Source of the DNA: Coriaria nepalensis
Taxonomy: Eukaryota; Streptophyta; Magnoliopsida; Cucurbitales; Coriariaceae
Direction of reading: 5' to 3'
Length of the DNA: 64,000 nucleotides
NCBI GenBank assembly: GCA_027186245.1
Contig: CP114483.1
Coordinates: 3,606,001-3,670,000 of the forward strand
Positions 28,072 through 41,686 of the stretch are shown in pieces (position 1 is the first letter of the stretch; every line of letters starts with the position of its first letter). The position numbers were made by a program, and so were the translations under genes. The notes under the pieces are model-generated. The model did not search any database. It was not told the DNA's origin and worked only from the letters and a program-made list of their open reading frames with translations.

Positions 28072-30503
28072 TTTGCTGCTGCTGCTGTTGTGTGTGTATG
28101 TAAATTTGTGTCTTCTCAGTTTAACTCTTCTTTACCTTTTTTTTTTTTTGGGTCTAACTGTAAAATTGGCCAAAATTTTCTGGAATATATAACAGCATAA
28201 GCCTTGGTAGATAGGTAGCTAGCTGTTATTACATGTCTTTATCTGAATTATCTCTCTCTCTTGGTCCTCTATTTCTCTCTCATCTTTATCATGGACAATT
28301 TGTCTTGTCGTGGAAGAGAGGAAAAAGAAGATAAGCCTACACACCCTTTTGGGAGAAAGTGAAGCCACCCTCCAATTAAAAAAGAGATCATCACTACATG
28401 GTACACAACAAAAAGTTGAGTCAATCAAATCATGCCCGATGAAAGATGATGATTAGATTATAAGAAGAATATGCAAGCTGTTTTCGTAAAGTAATAGTAC
28501 TTCGTGAGGGTGATAAGTTCATGCATGTTCATTATACATACTAATAGCAGTTTGACTTGCCAAATGAGAAATGAGAGTAGGGTTTAAATTTCGAATACGT
28601 TATTTTTCTCCGAGATTTACACCCCATCATTGACATCGTGTTAAGAGACAGATATGTAGAACAAAATAGTGTATGTAATTACCATTGTCCTCTCACGCAT
28701 TATAGGCACTAGATAGATGGATAGATACCAGTTTCGTGCAAAATTTGGCTACGTTCGTGGTAGAAGAGGGGGCGGCGGTGTAAATAGTAACAAGAAGAAT
28801 TTGAGGGTTAGGCTGATTATTTTGTTTTTGTTTTCTTCACACTGCCTTGTCGGCACTTTGCTAGGGCACTTTGCTAGTAAGAACCAATAAATTTGTCAAT
28901 TTGAGATGAGTAGTTAGGTGATAGTAATTCAAAGAGATATATAAGAAAAAAGTATAACGTGATATTTTATGATTGGTTTTGATTTTCCATGAATCAAATT
29001 CATGCCAGTATTACTCGATATATAATTTTTCACGTTTTTTCTGAATATTATATAGAGATGTGAAAACATTTGGAGTATTAAGATAATGTTGTACATGAGT
29101 CATAGGAAACCTTAGAAGAAGATAAACCTCTATAATTACAATATGTATGATAAGTTGATTTCAAATCCGAATATATGAGTCACGTGACGTAGAGAAGATG
29201 CTGTCTGTAACTGGTCTAGAGGAAGTATTCCTTTATGTAGTACTTTTTTAGTTTATTTTTTTATTTTTTTTTATCATATGAAAAGGGGGAAATTTACAAG
29301 GCTAGTGATGCCAAAAATATATATATATATATATATCTATATATACGTGTAGCCAGGGACCACGCGCTGTGTGCGAGTGGGATGAAATCCAGCGGAGGTG
29401 GAAAATGGATATTTAGTTATATATTTATTTATTATTTTTGTGTTGATAGTAATATGTAAGGGAGGGGGGCGGCACTTTAGAATCCAATGCAATGCGAGAA
29501 GTTGAACCGATGGGTGATGCGGTCAGGAATGGGTGGTACCCTAATTTTAACTGCAACTGAATGAGAATGGCAGGACACGTGAACACATGCGCAATTATTT
29601 TCCTCCCCCCCCTCTTAAAGCCTTGGGGTTTATTTCACATGCTACAAGCCTAACAGGGAACACAACACTTGTCCCCACAAGGGTGGAGAAATCGGAGATG
29701 TTTGATTAGATGTATGCAAGCAGTAGTCGGCCGAGGTATGAAGAATTTCTGTAAGTGGTCAATTGCATGGGACATGCTTGCCTCGCTTGCCTCCTCTCAC
29801 ACATGTGGTGAATCACTCTTGGGAAGTAACATTAATAGGCTAGAGTCCGCCTTGATATATATATATATTTTTTGGGAAATTGAATTTATCGCATAGACTG
29901 CAGAAGATAGATAATTTCAAGGCTGCTCCGTGTCCAGCGGCTGTGAAAAACAGATGGGTTAACTTAAATATGTGTTTCATATGAATGAAGAGCTATATAG
30001 AGATACATATCAAGAAATCAAATTCTTGGTGTATGGAACCGGAGCGAACCGAGTTTTTAGCTCCTTTGCTCCGCTTCGTGATCGGTTTGATTAGAAGCAA
30101 CTCTCACCTGTTAAGAGAGGCCTATTGAAAGCTCTAAGGATGGCGGCACACCAAATTGCTCACACTCTAATTCAGTGTTTTGTGATATGCAACCTATGTA
30201 TCAGCAAATAACAAATCAATTTCATTGTAACTTTGATATTTAATAAAATAAGAATAAGCACAAAGATATCCGCATGTTGGAGTAAGGATTGGCTATATAG
30301 GCAAGCAAAAGGATAAGTCCTCTTGGCATGTGCCCGTCCGTTCTTGGATTCATTACTTCATATCATATATACCTTAGGAAATAGGAACCATCTCTCTAGA
30401 CCTAGATACGGTACTACAGCAAATTAGAATTGATTATGGAGAATTTCAGGGCAAGCCAAATTAGAGACCATAACAAGAATTTTGAATAGGTTGCTCGTTC
30501 CCA
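28072..30503. other. intergenic, no gene seen
   Basis: Upstream region of the trihelix gene, then spacer. Features are a (CTG/GCT)-type run just before the ATG (28072-28090), a TA repeat at about 29315-29336 and poly-C at 29610-29616. A 75-codon frame at 29669-29896 is not recognisable. No other gene or RNA is supported. Confidence 0.4.
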
Positions 30504-33500
30504 TCATCTATTGAGCTCATACAATGAGCTATGCAACTAGTTGAGTTAGAAATCAGGAAAAGAGAAAGAAGGGAGTAAGAATTTCATGACGTACCGATGT
30601 TGATGTCTTGAGCAGCTCTCTAATAGCCATTGTTGCATAGCAAGAAGATGGGAGAGTGAAGCTGAGCTTAAGAGCCGTTTGGGATTCCTGAGCATTAGAA
30701 CCATTTGGAATTGAACTCTTAGCCTTATCATTCTCTGTTTCAATATTCAGATCCTTGTCCAAATTCTCCGAGTTTTCAACACAATCACCAGAGTTTTGGT
30801 CCTCAATTTCACTCGTCAGATTCTCTTCCTCAATTTTTTTCACAGTTTTAGACTTGGAAATTCTATCCAGATCTGTCTCTGCCAATGGTAAATTAGAATC
30901 AGAGTATCTCAGCAATTCCCTGCCATAACCAAAAGAGATCACAATGAAAATAGAGTTCAAAATTTTAGGATATAGGGGAATTTGGAGGGAGATAAAACGT
31001 TGCAAACCATTCAAAGTTCATTGGTTTTTGAAAGACCCGCCTGTAACTTCCAGTCACACCAGTTATTGAAAACTCCCTGAAAGACAAATTCTTTTGAAGT
31101 TTAAATTAGACACACACACAGAGCTAGAGAGAAGGTGTACAATGCGTGTGAGGATCTCAAAAGCTTATAGTAACTTACTTGACATTATGAACACTTTCTT
31201 TCAAATTGATCGAATCCTGGTCAGTATAAGCGCATACAGTTAGACTAGAAAAATGAAAAGGATGCAAACATTGGCCAATGCATGACCATTCTATGGCTAA
31301 GTTGATTCCAGCATATTCCTTAACAAGTTCATTCCAGTAATATTTCACCTCAGAGCCTAACTAATATCCCACTAAAGTAACCATTTCACTTTACTACTAT
31401 TCCTGGTGTTACTTATGTTTTATTTAATTATGTGAGAGAGTTTGTGTGTGGTGGGGTGGAGTTTCTATTTAATTCGTAATTTAGTATGTATATATGTAGC
31501 AGACCTTCTCTGCCAAATCATGATAAACTTCACCAATATCATTCTCGGGAAAATTTACTCTTGAACTGCATAAAAGGTAGATGCACAAACACAATGTTAA
31601 ATGAGAAAGAAAGAGGAAAGAAAACAAGAATACATAAAATCAGGGAGACAAATTTATCGTCACTCACCCAGGTAAAGGAAGAATGACATCATCTATTGTA
31701 TAAGTTCCAGCAAGGATATCTTCTTTAGTTACAGCCTACCAGGGCCACAATACAAATGTTTAAACTTTTTTGTTTATATAAGCAAAACAGTACTTTGTAT
31801 GAATCAAAATAAAATAATGATGATATGATAAATCCTGCAATAAGCAGCTTACATAGAGCTCAAAAGAAAAGCCTAACCTTCACAATTTGATTTCCAACTG
31901 TAAGATCGGATTCTGGGATTTCATCCAAATGACCAGAATCATATGCATCACCACAATCCTCATCTTCACATTCTGAATTCAAAACTCCATTTGTACTTTC
32001 AGTGCACTTTCCTTTATGATATACCAAGTCGCCCACCACAACTTGTTCAGTTCCTGTCCATGTTCCATAATAAGATACCAAACTAATACCCACAGCAACC
32101 TCAAAGAAATCTTTCAGAAAATTCTCCGTTTCAATAAGAAAATACAACCAAATTCATACCATATTTTTGCACTCTCATACTTGCTGCATTATTCCACAAA
32201 TAGCTTTGATAGCTATGTACATACCTGAACAATCAGACAGTGACTTTTAAAATCTGAATAAAAGTCCATAAACTCTTGCAACATTCACAAAGTGATTGTG
32301 CCATATAGTGTTTTGAAATAATAACTTACATCATTCTCAAAGTTCTAGGTATAGCTTTAAGAGCCTGCAAGTAGTTCCCAGGACATTTCTTCAAACACTG
32401 GAGCTGCATCGCATAAAAGAAACTGAAGGTAAGGTCTTTGAAAGACCGCAGTAATCCATCTTCAGAAATTGCAAATGAGAATATGAAAAAATAAATAAGC
32501 ATATCACAAAAGTTAACAGTTGACAACGGTTAGGGATACAATATTCTGAGTAAGGAAATAATAATATGCTACACAAACAAATTTGTACACAAGATAAAAA
32601 GTTTAGTACAGAATGTGTTGAACCAAGATATGTTTATGGGTGCAAATAAGAAAAAAAGTTATATGGAAAAACTTGAGCAGAGAACTTACTATTGACCTTT
32701 CAGCAACCAGAAATCGAGGTAATTGCCTCAGTGTCCCTTCGACGTCATTAGTTTCCTTGTAGTATTCTCTTGCCTTCGATATTTCAATTCTTTGTATTAA
32801 CAATAAGTTAAGAATCACTTAGCATCCCGCAATGACATGGAGATGACTTATGTGAGAGAGAGAGAGAGGCACATTGTAAATTTACTAGTGTCACTGCAGA
32901 AACATGAAAAGGATATCTCCTTCCCTTGGATCAAGAACCATGTTTACAGCAGTTTTCCACTCTCCTCGGAGCAAAGAAGATCCCAGAAGGTAGGTTGGAA
33001 CAGAACCACTTCCAAAACGCTGGGATTATAGAGATAGCACCAGGTTAGCATGAGCTTTTCTAAATACAATGAACAAAAAAACATAAAAATTTAAGGTTCA
33101 AACGTCGATAAGTTCAAAAATGAGATCTTTTCAACCTGACTGGAGAAGTGCTCTTAAAATAAAAATGGTACAAACCAACAACTAAGTTAGCCCCCAGGAT
33201 ATTTTTCAGGGATTGTGCCAGATATAATGTTGAAGATACCTGCAGTGCTAATTCTCAAAAAGTACTTACTTACTTGGAGAAACTTAATCTCAAATGCATT
33301 ACAGCAATAAGAAAATGTATATTGGAACAGAGTTCCAAAGAGCAGAAACACAATCAACAAAGCTGACTAAGGAAGTACCTGTAAACCAAAGTAGTTAATA
33401 AACCCAAGTCTTCCCAAGGCATTTGCAGATGCTTTAATTGTCTCTTCAGAGTCCGCAACAACTCCTCTGAAAAATGTATGTATTTAAAAAACAGAGACTT

Positions 33501-36500
33501 AAGGTATGGAAATATTCAACTCACTTTTTCTGTACAGGGTCATACATACTTATAGAATCTTCTAGGATACAAAATAGGAAAGTAATCTATCTAGGAAAGT
33601 AATCGGTCTAATAAAGAACAGATTCCTATATTTACGATTCTACACCACCAATTTCTCTATCTAAATATAGAAATACTCAAATATGGTACATAATCATAGC
33701 CTAATTCCTAGGGTTCTGGTAAGACTTTCAACACTCCCCCTCAAGTTTGCATGAAATATCTCTCATGGCTAGCTTGTTTACAAAGGTCTCATGTAACACC
33801 TTAGGAAGTCCCTTAGTGAGTATATCTGTTGTTTGACTAGCTGTGGGTATATAAGACATGCATATCACGCCACTATCTACTTTTTCCTTGATGAAGTGCT
33901 TGTCCACTTCTATATGCTTTGTCCTATCATGGAGGATAGGATTGTGAGCTATAAAAATAGTTGCCTTGTTGTCACAGTACACCTTGATAGGTGTTGGTGT
34001 AGGAATCTTCAATTCTCCTAGAAACCATTTAATCCATAATACTTCACAGAAACCATGCGCTACCGAGTAGAATTCTGCTTCAGCACTACTCCTTGACACT
34101 ACACTTTGTTTCTTGCTTCTCCATGTAACCAAATTTCCTCCTACAAAGGTACAATAGCCCGAGGTAGATCTTCTGTCAATTACATTTCCCGCCTAATTTG
34201 CATATGTGTAGGGTTCAACTTGTAAATGACCTCTCTTTTTGAACATCAACCCTTTGACAGGAGTCCATTTTAGGTACCTTAAAATTATGAACACTGCTTT
34301 AAAATGTGTAGGCCTTGGTGAATGCATGAACTGACTTACAATGCTAACTGCAAAAGTAATGTCAGGTTTAGTATGTATTAGATAAATAAGTCTCCCAACC
34401 AATCTCTAATAACATTCTCAATCTATCACTACATTAGGAGTTGTTGTCTTCAATTTTACATTCGGTTCTATAGGAGTGTCTACTACCTTACAACCGGTCA
34501 TCCCTGTTTCTTGGAGTAGATAAAGAACATATTTGCATTAGTTGACAAAAATTCCCTCTTTGGACCTTGCAAACTCCATTCCAAGGAAGTACTTCAGTTT
34601 TCCCAAGTCCTTGACTTCAAATTCTGCCTCAAGTTTACTTTTCAAGTTGTTGAGTTCAATTGAGTCATCTCCTATCATGACTATGTCATCTACATAAACA
34701 ATCAAGATAGCTACTTTTCCTTCAGTGGAATGTTTAAAAAACAATGTGTGGTCAGCTTGACCTTGTAAGAATCCAAGTCTCCTAACAACTTCCCCAAACC
34801 GCTCAAACTAAGCTCTAGGAGATTGCTTAAGTCCATATAGAGCTTTCTTCAACTTGCATACTCTACCCTTCCCAAGTCTTCCTTCAAATCCAAGTGGTAG
34901 GTCCATGTATACTTCCTCTTGTATGTCTCCATTTAAAAAGGCATTCTTTACATCGAATTGATGAAGTGGCCAATCGAAGTTAACTACAAGAGAAAGGAGT
35001 ATTCTAATAGAGTTAATCTTAGCAACAAGAGCAAAAGTTTCTTGGTAGTCAATACCATGAGTTTGAGTAAATCCTTTAGCTACAAGTCTTGCCTTGTATC
35101 GTTCTACACCTCCATCAGCTTTACATTTAACTATAAACACCCATTTACACCCCACTGTCTTCTTATTCTCGGGTAGATTAGTAACACTCCAAGTGTTATT
35201 CTTCCTAAGAGCATTCATCTCCTCTATCATAGCCGATTTCCAATTTGGATCACCTAAAGCTTCCTAAATGGTTCTTGGACCAGACAGATTTGAGATCCTA
35301 GTCACAAATGCTCTATGAGTGTTTGACAAGTTTTTATATGATAAGTATTTAGCCATAGGATGTTGAGTGCAAGTGTGGGTCCCTTTTCTAAATGCAATAG
35401 GAATATCAAGGTCATTAACAAATAGATTATCAAGAGATATAGAGGGAGTATTCACCTGAGTTGTAGGGTCATTACTCAGCGGATTTGATTGGTCATCTGC
35501 TACAGGAATGGTTGGAGCCGTAGCACTTTTGTGAAACCGTTTTCTGGTATAAACCTGAAGCTCCGATTCCATTGGAATTACATCTCCCCCTGTCTCTGAT
35601 ACAGTCACATTGGCAAAGTAGAAATAGGAGTACTTCCACCAGGATCCATATTATCAACCCTTTTCATGAAAATGTTCATCAGAGTTGACTAAGGGCATAG
35701 AGACAATTTCCCAAAAATTATTTTCACCCATTTGGTTCTCCTCTTTAAACACATTTTTCTAAAAATAGGGTTGTTCCTCAACAAAGTTCACATCTCTACT
35801 TTCAAAGAATCTTTTTGTGACCGGATTAAAACATTTGTACCCTTTTTATTTGATGCATAACCCAAGAAGACACATTTTTCAGGTTTTGGTTCTAACTTTG
35901 ACCTGAAAGCATTTGGTATATATACATAAAAATTGCAACCAAATACTTTTAAAGGAAGTTCTGCAGTGATCCGGCTTATAGGAAAGCACTTTTTTAAGAT
36001 CTTTAAAGGTGTTTCAAATTTCAAAACTCAAGATGACATTCTATTTATTGGGTAATAGGCAGTTAGTAAAGCATTTCCCAATAGATATTTTGGAACATTC
36101 ATTGAAAACATGATGGCCCTTGTAACTTCTAATAAATGTCTATTTTTCCTTTTAGCAATACCGTTTTGTTGTGGAGTGTCACGACAAATTGATTGATGAA
36201 TAATACCTTTTTCTGAAAGAAATGTTCCTAACTGTTTGTTAAAGTATTTTGTTCCATTATCTGTTCTAAGAATGCCTATTTTTATTTGAAACTGATTTTC
36301 AATCATTATATAAAAACCTTTGAATATTTGCTCAACTTCAGACTTTTTTTCCATTAAATAGACCCAACATACTCTTGTATGATCATCAATAAAGGTAACA
36401 AACCATTTTTTTCTAGATAGTGTGTTGACCTTAGATGGACCCCAAACATCACTATGAAACAAGTAAAATGGTCTTGAACTAGAACATAATTTTATTGGAA

Positions 36501-39500
36501 AAGAAACACGATGGTCTTTAGTTAAATGGCAAGCTTCACAATGCAATTCTGAGTCATTAACTCCTTTAAACAATGCAAGAAATACATGTTTAAATATGAA
36601 AAACTAAGGTGTCCTAATCTCTTATGCCATAATATGATCTGATCAGAGACAAAAGTTGAGCTAGTACTACCTAATCCCTGAGCTTGATTAGTCCCAAAAA
36701 CAGTTTCATCCCCGACCCTTCCATGATTTTAGTGAAATCTGCAACCTTCTTCCCTAGCATTACATGTCTCCTACTTTCTTCTCTTCATACCTCTGCAAAG
36801 ACTTCCCCGATTGAAGGGGTGGGATGCCTACCAATTATTCGACCACAGACCTCATCAAATTCAACATTTAGACCTTGGCGAATTTCCCCCAATCTTAGGT
36901 TCATACACTTGAGACTGGTTCCCTAGATCCAAGTACATCAATGAGACATTATCCCATAGTTCCTTAGCAATAGGATAACAGAGGTAGTTTGCACCTATCT
37001 CCTCTGTCATGGAATTGACCAACCATGTCATTACCATTGAGTTTTTAGCATCCAAAGTGGTATAGGATGGATCATACAAGTCTGGTTTCTTTGTTTCTCC
37101 CGTGATGTAGCCAATTTTTCCTCTCCCCTTAATATACATTTGGACAGACTATGACCATCTCATAAAGTTATCCTCATTCAGTCGAATTGGGGTGATCTGA
37201 ATGGGTGAGTTTTCTGACAAGTGTTGGATAGTTTAAAGCTCGGGCTCAGGGGACTGATTGGAGGTGACTTCAGACATCTTCTAGGGCGGCAGCAAAAAAC
37301 CTCTAATACCATAAAAAACAGAGACTTAAGGTATGGAAATATTCAACTCACTTTTTCTGTACAAGGTCATACATACTTATAGAATCTTCTAGGATACAAA
37401 ATAGGAAAGTAATCTGTCTAATAAAGAACAGATTCCTATATTTACCATTCTACACCACTAATTTCTCTATCTACCTAAATATAGAAATACTCAAATATGG
37501 TACATAATCATAGCCTAATTCCTAGGGTTTTGGTAAAACTTTCAACAGTATTAATGTGCATACAATGAAAACTTGAAGATATTTTTCGTCTAAAAATAAT
37601 AATAGAAATCCACATGTTAATAACTGTACCGCAAGGTGATGGTAAATCGATTTCCCAGGAGTTGGCCAAGAACAAGTCCCTCCTTGACATAGCTGTATAA
37701 AAATGGTGTTTGTGATATGCAGTCATACAAAAAATGCAGCGAACATGAATGGCAACTCCATTGCCCTTACCAGAAGTCGCCTATCTTTATACCAATCAAC
37801 CTCTCATTCAGAGCAGCTAATCTTCTTGCATGCAGCTTAAAAACGGTTACCTGTAAAAATAATAATGACTCAACCTATGTAGCAACACATTGGGCTCCAA
37901 ATTTACTACAAGATTTAAAATAAGCAATAAGTGGAGCAACATGCTTACTGAGAAAAACATAACTAGAGATTAGTACAAGTTAGGTGTATAAAATCATAGA
38001 GATTAACGGGTAATAACTGAGGAAACACAAGATATGAAATACTAGCCATGTAACTCTATACTGATGAAATTTTGTAAGAACAAGGGTTTATAATTTAGAT
38101 AAAGCAAACATTGTATTTATCGGATTGGAATAAGCGGTGAAGAAAAATCTAACAATACAAGAGAAAATGAGAGTTATTACCCTTTGAGTTGAAACAGAAC
38201 GCTTGTCCTTTGTTCCTGCAAACCCAAAGGACCTTGGCTGGCAAACAAAAAAATACCATCATCTTAGAGATGATATCATCAAGCATCATTGGAGACTAGA
38301 ATAACTAACCTACCTTCACTCTTTAGATGAGAAAACAGCAAAGAAATACTGTTCTTAAAAAATTATGAGTCATAGGAGGCAAGAAGGAAGAAATAGCATC
38401 CTCCATGATGACTACATAGGGTATCACCAAGTCATCAACCAAGTGAATGGAAAGTTACAAGATACTACAATTTGGCACACACATCTATAGTAGGACATGC
38501 CTATAACCAACAATTAAATAGAATAGAACCCAGCTATTTGCTTGCATGTCAAAAGAAAATTGGGTAATTGTTAATTTCGTGTGCGGTGTGAACAAGAGGG
38601 AAACAAAGTGATCAATATTATGAACAATAAAATGCCATTTTCTCTATCGAATGCAGTATGTTCTCCACTCTCGGACAATACACAAATAAAGTGGTAACCT
38701 TCAAAAATTCACCACAGAGTTATTATTAAGAGAATTGTCCGATTCGTAATCAAAGCATTATATCAACAACCAAACACAAAGACTACAATTTTATTTGCTA
38801 CTGTTATATTTATTTACTTTTTCTTCACTCTTTTTAACCACCAGACCAAGAGCTTCAAGCCATGTCCATACCTGGATTCCAAGCATCTTCCCAATTAGTC
38901 CTAAGGCCTCCTGTGTATCCTTGTTCTCCTTGTAAAGATGAAACCTGTGGGATTTAAAGAGGTTTTCAACCGAACCTTATACATAATGACATGACAAGAA
39001 ATTCATATTGAAAACAATAAAGTTAATGCAAGTGAGGAGGACAGCATTGCTTTCAAAACTATTACCAAGAAGAAAGGAAGCACTAGCCAGTTGCTCAGTT
39101 GCTCAGTTAGTTGCTAAGTGTAGCAACTCTTAATGCATTTTACAACCAAAAAAGCTAATAAGAATGAGAAGTACTTACAGTCCAACTGATCAAATATTCA
39201 AAGTTGGAAAGTCACTGTGTTGACGATACGAAATGCATAATCAGCGCACGGAAGAAGAAAGATAAAATTTAGTACCTTGCATGATTTTTTAACAGTTGTT
39301 GGACTCTATATTCTAAATTAGGCAAGCGTTGCAACCATAACTAAAGTGAAGACAGAAGATAAATCAACACAAAATAATGTGACAGTCTCCATCACAAGGA
39401 TGCTACATAGTTCTACTACCAACTCCTTTCAAAACCAAAACGACTCTCCATTGCATGCCATAAAATTATCTGATGTTTCCAACTGATCAAGTCAAATGTA

Positions 39501-41359
39501 AATGAAGTCAAGAACCAATTAGCATTCCTGCCTTTAGGGATCTATAGAGTAAAACTTTATTCAGGGACTGTACCCTCATCAAAAAGTATCCTGATGGATA
39601 CTAATATGTCTGACCTTGTCCATGTGCATGCACCATAGGCTTATTCACTACTTGAGTGAGAGGTTGAAATTTACATGAGATCTCTTTTTGGGAAGCAAAA
39701 TTGATCAAGAGTGATGTGAAGGGTCAAATTTCTAATTGTTTGAAAAGGAAAAATATATTAAACATAACCCACACCTAAGGAATTTTCCCATATGCTCAGG
39801 CCAATTATCTGAACCCCGGCTGTCGAAGGGCTTATCACCCCTTTCTTTCCGCTTCCTTGACTGTCTACCCTTGTTGTTTGGGCCCCCTGGATCTAATCTT
39901 ATGCGGATGCATTTTGATGAGGAATCAGGTCCATCAACTGTGTCAGTTACAAGGAACTTTTTAAACCACTCCTTGAAGAAATTATGTATTGCCTGAAACC
40001 CAAAATTGAAAAGTAGATTATAAATTATTAATCAAGAACTAGAGAAAATGAACTGCAGTTTGAAGTTATTAACCTTAGGAAGTCTACAATAAATAAATAA
40101 AAAGGAAGCTGAAAAACCAAGCAGGATCAAATAATAAGCTCCAACCGTCACTCAAAATTTTGATTCTTTGGCTGAACCATATCAAGTGCATGGAATTTTT
40201 TTTTTTTTTTTCAATAACTAGAGTTAATGTGGTCAAGATCGGACACTAACCGTTCGATGGGATTTATCAGAATCTGGGGAAAGAACAATGGGCAAAACAC
40301 TATCATCCATCCCAGAGTTTACTTTATTAATATAAGCCTCCAAACAATCTGCATCAGAATCACCAGCAAGAGATCTGAATAATTTGATTTCAGAAGTATA
40401 ACTTTTATTCCCAGGATTCTTCATTTCATGTCCATTTTCCTCGGTAGTCTGAAGGTTCAAAAGAATTAAACAGTCGCCAAAAGATTCAGAAAAAAAAAGT
40501 CGATGTTTATGTACTGATGTGCAATGGATCGATAGAGAGAAGTAACTGAAGTACCTCTACAGGCGCATCCAAGGAAGTCAAGTGAACAACATTGCTATCA
40601 GGATCTACTTCGTTTACAATAAAATCTGAATACCTGCAATATCCAGGAAACAGAAAATGAACAACATGCAATCGTAAGACAGTTCCACATAATAGCTCCG
40701 CCAAAACCAGCCATGCTTGAAATTTACTCACCTTTTCTACAATAAATTTTCTCAACATCCAAACAAAGAACGATACTCCATTTTCACATCATGAAAATTA
40801 AGGAGACGAAGCAAAAAAAAAAATCTTACTAGTTCCATCATTATACTCACTCTGTAATATCATTATAAACCAGTGATTCATAGTAGTTCCATCCGCAAAA
40901 ACTTTATTATATATTTCTATATCTCTCTATTTCAAGGTATGTAGTTAAGCAATGCATTCCAATATGAGCTTCATGAAGCAGGCAAAGCCTAAAATCCAAG
41001 CTTTTCCACTTCATATTCACAGAGAACGCAACAATCTTAAAAACTTCCACTTCATTTTCTTTTCCATCACTTTCCTAGAGAACACATTCCGACGTAAGCG
41101 AAAACAACCTCATGCATGCGACTCAAAATTCGAATTACCTCTGCTTCAGGATGCCGCGAAAGCCAGGGAGTGGAGATATGTAGCCGAAGATTCCAACGTC
41201 TAATTCTTCAATTTTCATCGCCATTAGGTTTTCAGAAGCACTGGCCTTGATTTTGGTGGTGATGTAGTAGTTGCTGTTGCAGTTGCAGAGCGAAAAGGAG
41301 GGTTTTAGAGCGCGCGACCAGACACACGATGGCGGACTCCAACGCCCCCACGCCCTCAC
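30504..41359 (-). CDS. TruD/PUS7-type tRNA pseudouridine synthase with copia-bearing intron
   Basis: Twenty minus-strand exons stay in one frame (about 736 aa): 41359-41139, 40633-40555, 40448-40251, 39992-39775, 38944-38872, 38237-38181, 37850-37771, 37692-37630, 33466-33379, 33019-32895, 32789-32690, 32403-32330, 32224-32160, 32053-31878, 31735-31668, 31565-31505, 31216-31179, 31076-31008, 30919-30595 and probably 30536-30504. TruD marks are FAGTKDKRSVSTQR, with catalytic Asp about residue 274, then NYFGLQRFGSG and the C-terminal SCYATMAIRELLK. The enzyme converts uridine to pseudouridine in RNA. The start at 41359 adds an Arg/Ser-rich, acid-poor 45-residue extension that could be an organelle signal; MAMKIEELDVG at 41224 is the alternative. 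The last exon is the least certain. The syntenic counterpart is At3g04820, divergent with EMC2. Intron 8 (37629-33467) contains a 4-kb retrotransposon in the same orientation. Confidence 0.9.
33485..33733 (-). repeat. 3' LTR of intron copia element
   Basis: 249 bp. It differs from the 5' LTR by about five substitutions, a 17-bp tandem duplication around AGGAAAGTAATC (about 33576-33603) and lack of a 4-bp repeat. Its terminal T6A lies 18 bases from the exon 9 acceptor of the host gene. Confidence 0.95.
33728..37280 (-). pseudogene. defective copia gag-pol of the intron element
   Basis: Reading the minus strand from 37280: an N-terminal gag start (MSEVTSNQSP) reaches a stop after about 14 codons. 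The UBN2-type gag continues to 36861 (PIRLNEDNFMRW, stop, then AKELWDNVSLMY). Integrase lies at 36573-36028 (HSDVWGPSKV, DNGTKYFN), followed by a separate piece at 36024-35788. RT lies at 35230-34538 (KARLVAKGFTQ, IVYVDDIVMIGDD), and the connection and RNase H domains at 34402-33728 (WRSKKQSVVSRSSAEAE). At least five stops or frameshifts break the polyprotein, so it cannot move on its own. All pieces are collinear, unlike the older remnants at 6 kb. Confidence 0.93.
37312..37547 (-). repeat. 5' LTR of intron copia element
   Basis: 236 bp, bounded by the GTATT target duplication on the right and the primer-binding site on the left. It is nearly identical to the 3' LTR, so the insertion is recent compared with the remnants at 5.9-7.8 kb. 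Confidence 0.95.
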
Positions 41360-41686
41360 GCCCTCATTAGTCAGCCTCTTACTCTACCCTCTAAAACGCG
41401 CCGTTTTGATTTTTTTTATAAAATTTAAATCAGTGATTAGAAAAATAATAATAAACGGGTCGTTGAAAACAAGAAGCTGCTTACCCGACTGAGGGCCCTA
41501 TTCGATCCTCCTTCTTCGGCTCTGATTGAAACCAAGCGAAAGTGCGTTCCTAGTCGATCAATTTTAAGCTCCTTTCCTCCCCTCTCTCTCTCTCTGACTG
41601 CAGCTTGGAGTAGATCATATCCAAAAGGAATCTAAATTCCCTTTTACGAGAGTGAGAGCGAGGGAGTTGCTTTGAATTTGGTGAAG
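41360..41686. promoter_or_regulatory. bidirectional PUS7/EMC2 promoter
   Basis: 327 bp separate the two divergent start codons. It contains ACGCGCCGTTTT at 41396-41407, GGGCCC at 41504-41509 and a CT repeat at about 41582-41596 in the EMC2 leader. Promoter function is inferred from position; the same head-to-head pair occurs in Arabidopsis (At3g04820/At3g04830). Confidence 0.55.

Larger units (their letters stand above)
33485..37547 (-). mobile_element. Ty1/copia LTR retrotransposon in PUS7 intron 8
   Basis: A 4,063-bp element on the minus strand is bounded by the 5-bp target duplication GTATT (33480-33484 and 37548-37552; AATAC on the element strand). The 5' LTR is 37547-37312 and the 3' LTR 33733-33485. 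Each begins TGTTGAAAG and ends TTTTTTA. A primer-binding site TGGTATTAGAG (like initiator Met-tRNA) directly follows the 5' LTR at 37311. A polypurine tract CTTGAGGGGGAG sits just before the 3' LTR. Coding order gag, integrase, RT, RNase H fits Ty1/copia. It is short for the family because the gag zinc knuckle and protease region (about 36600-36860) is largely missing. Confidence 0.97.
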
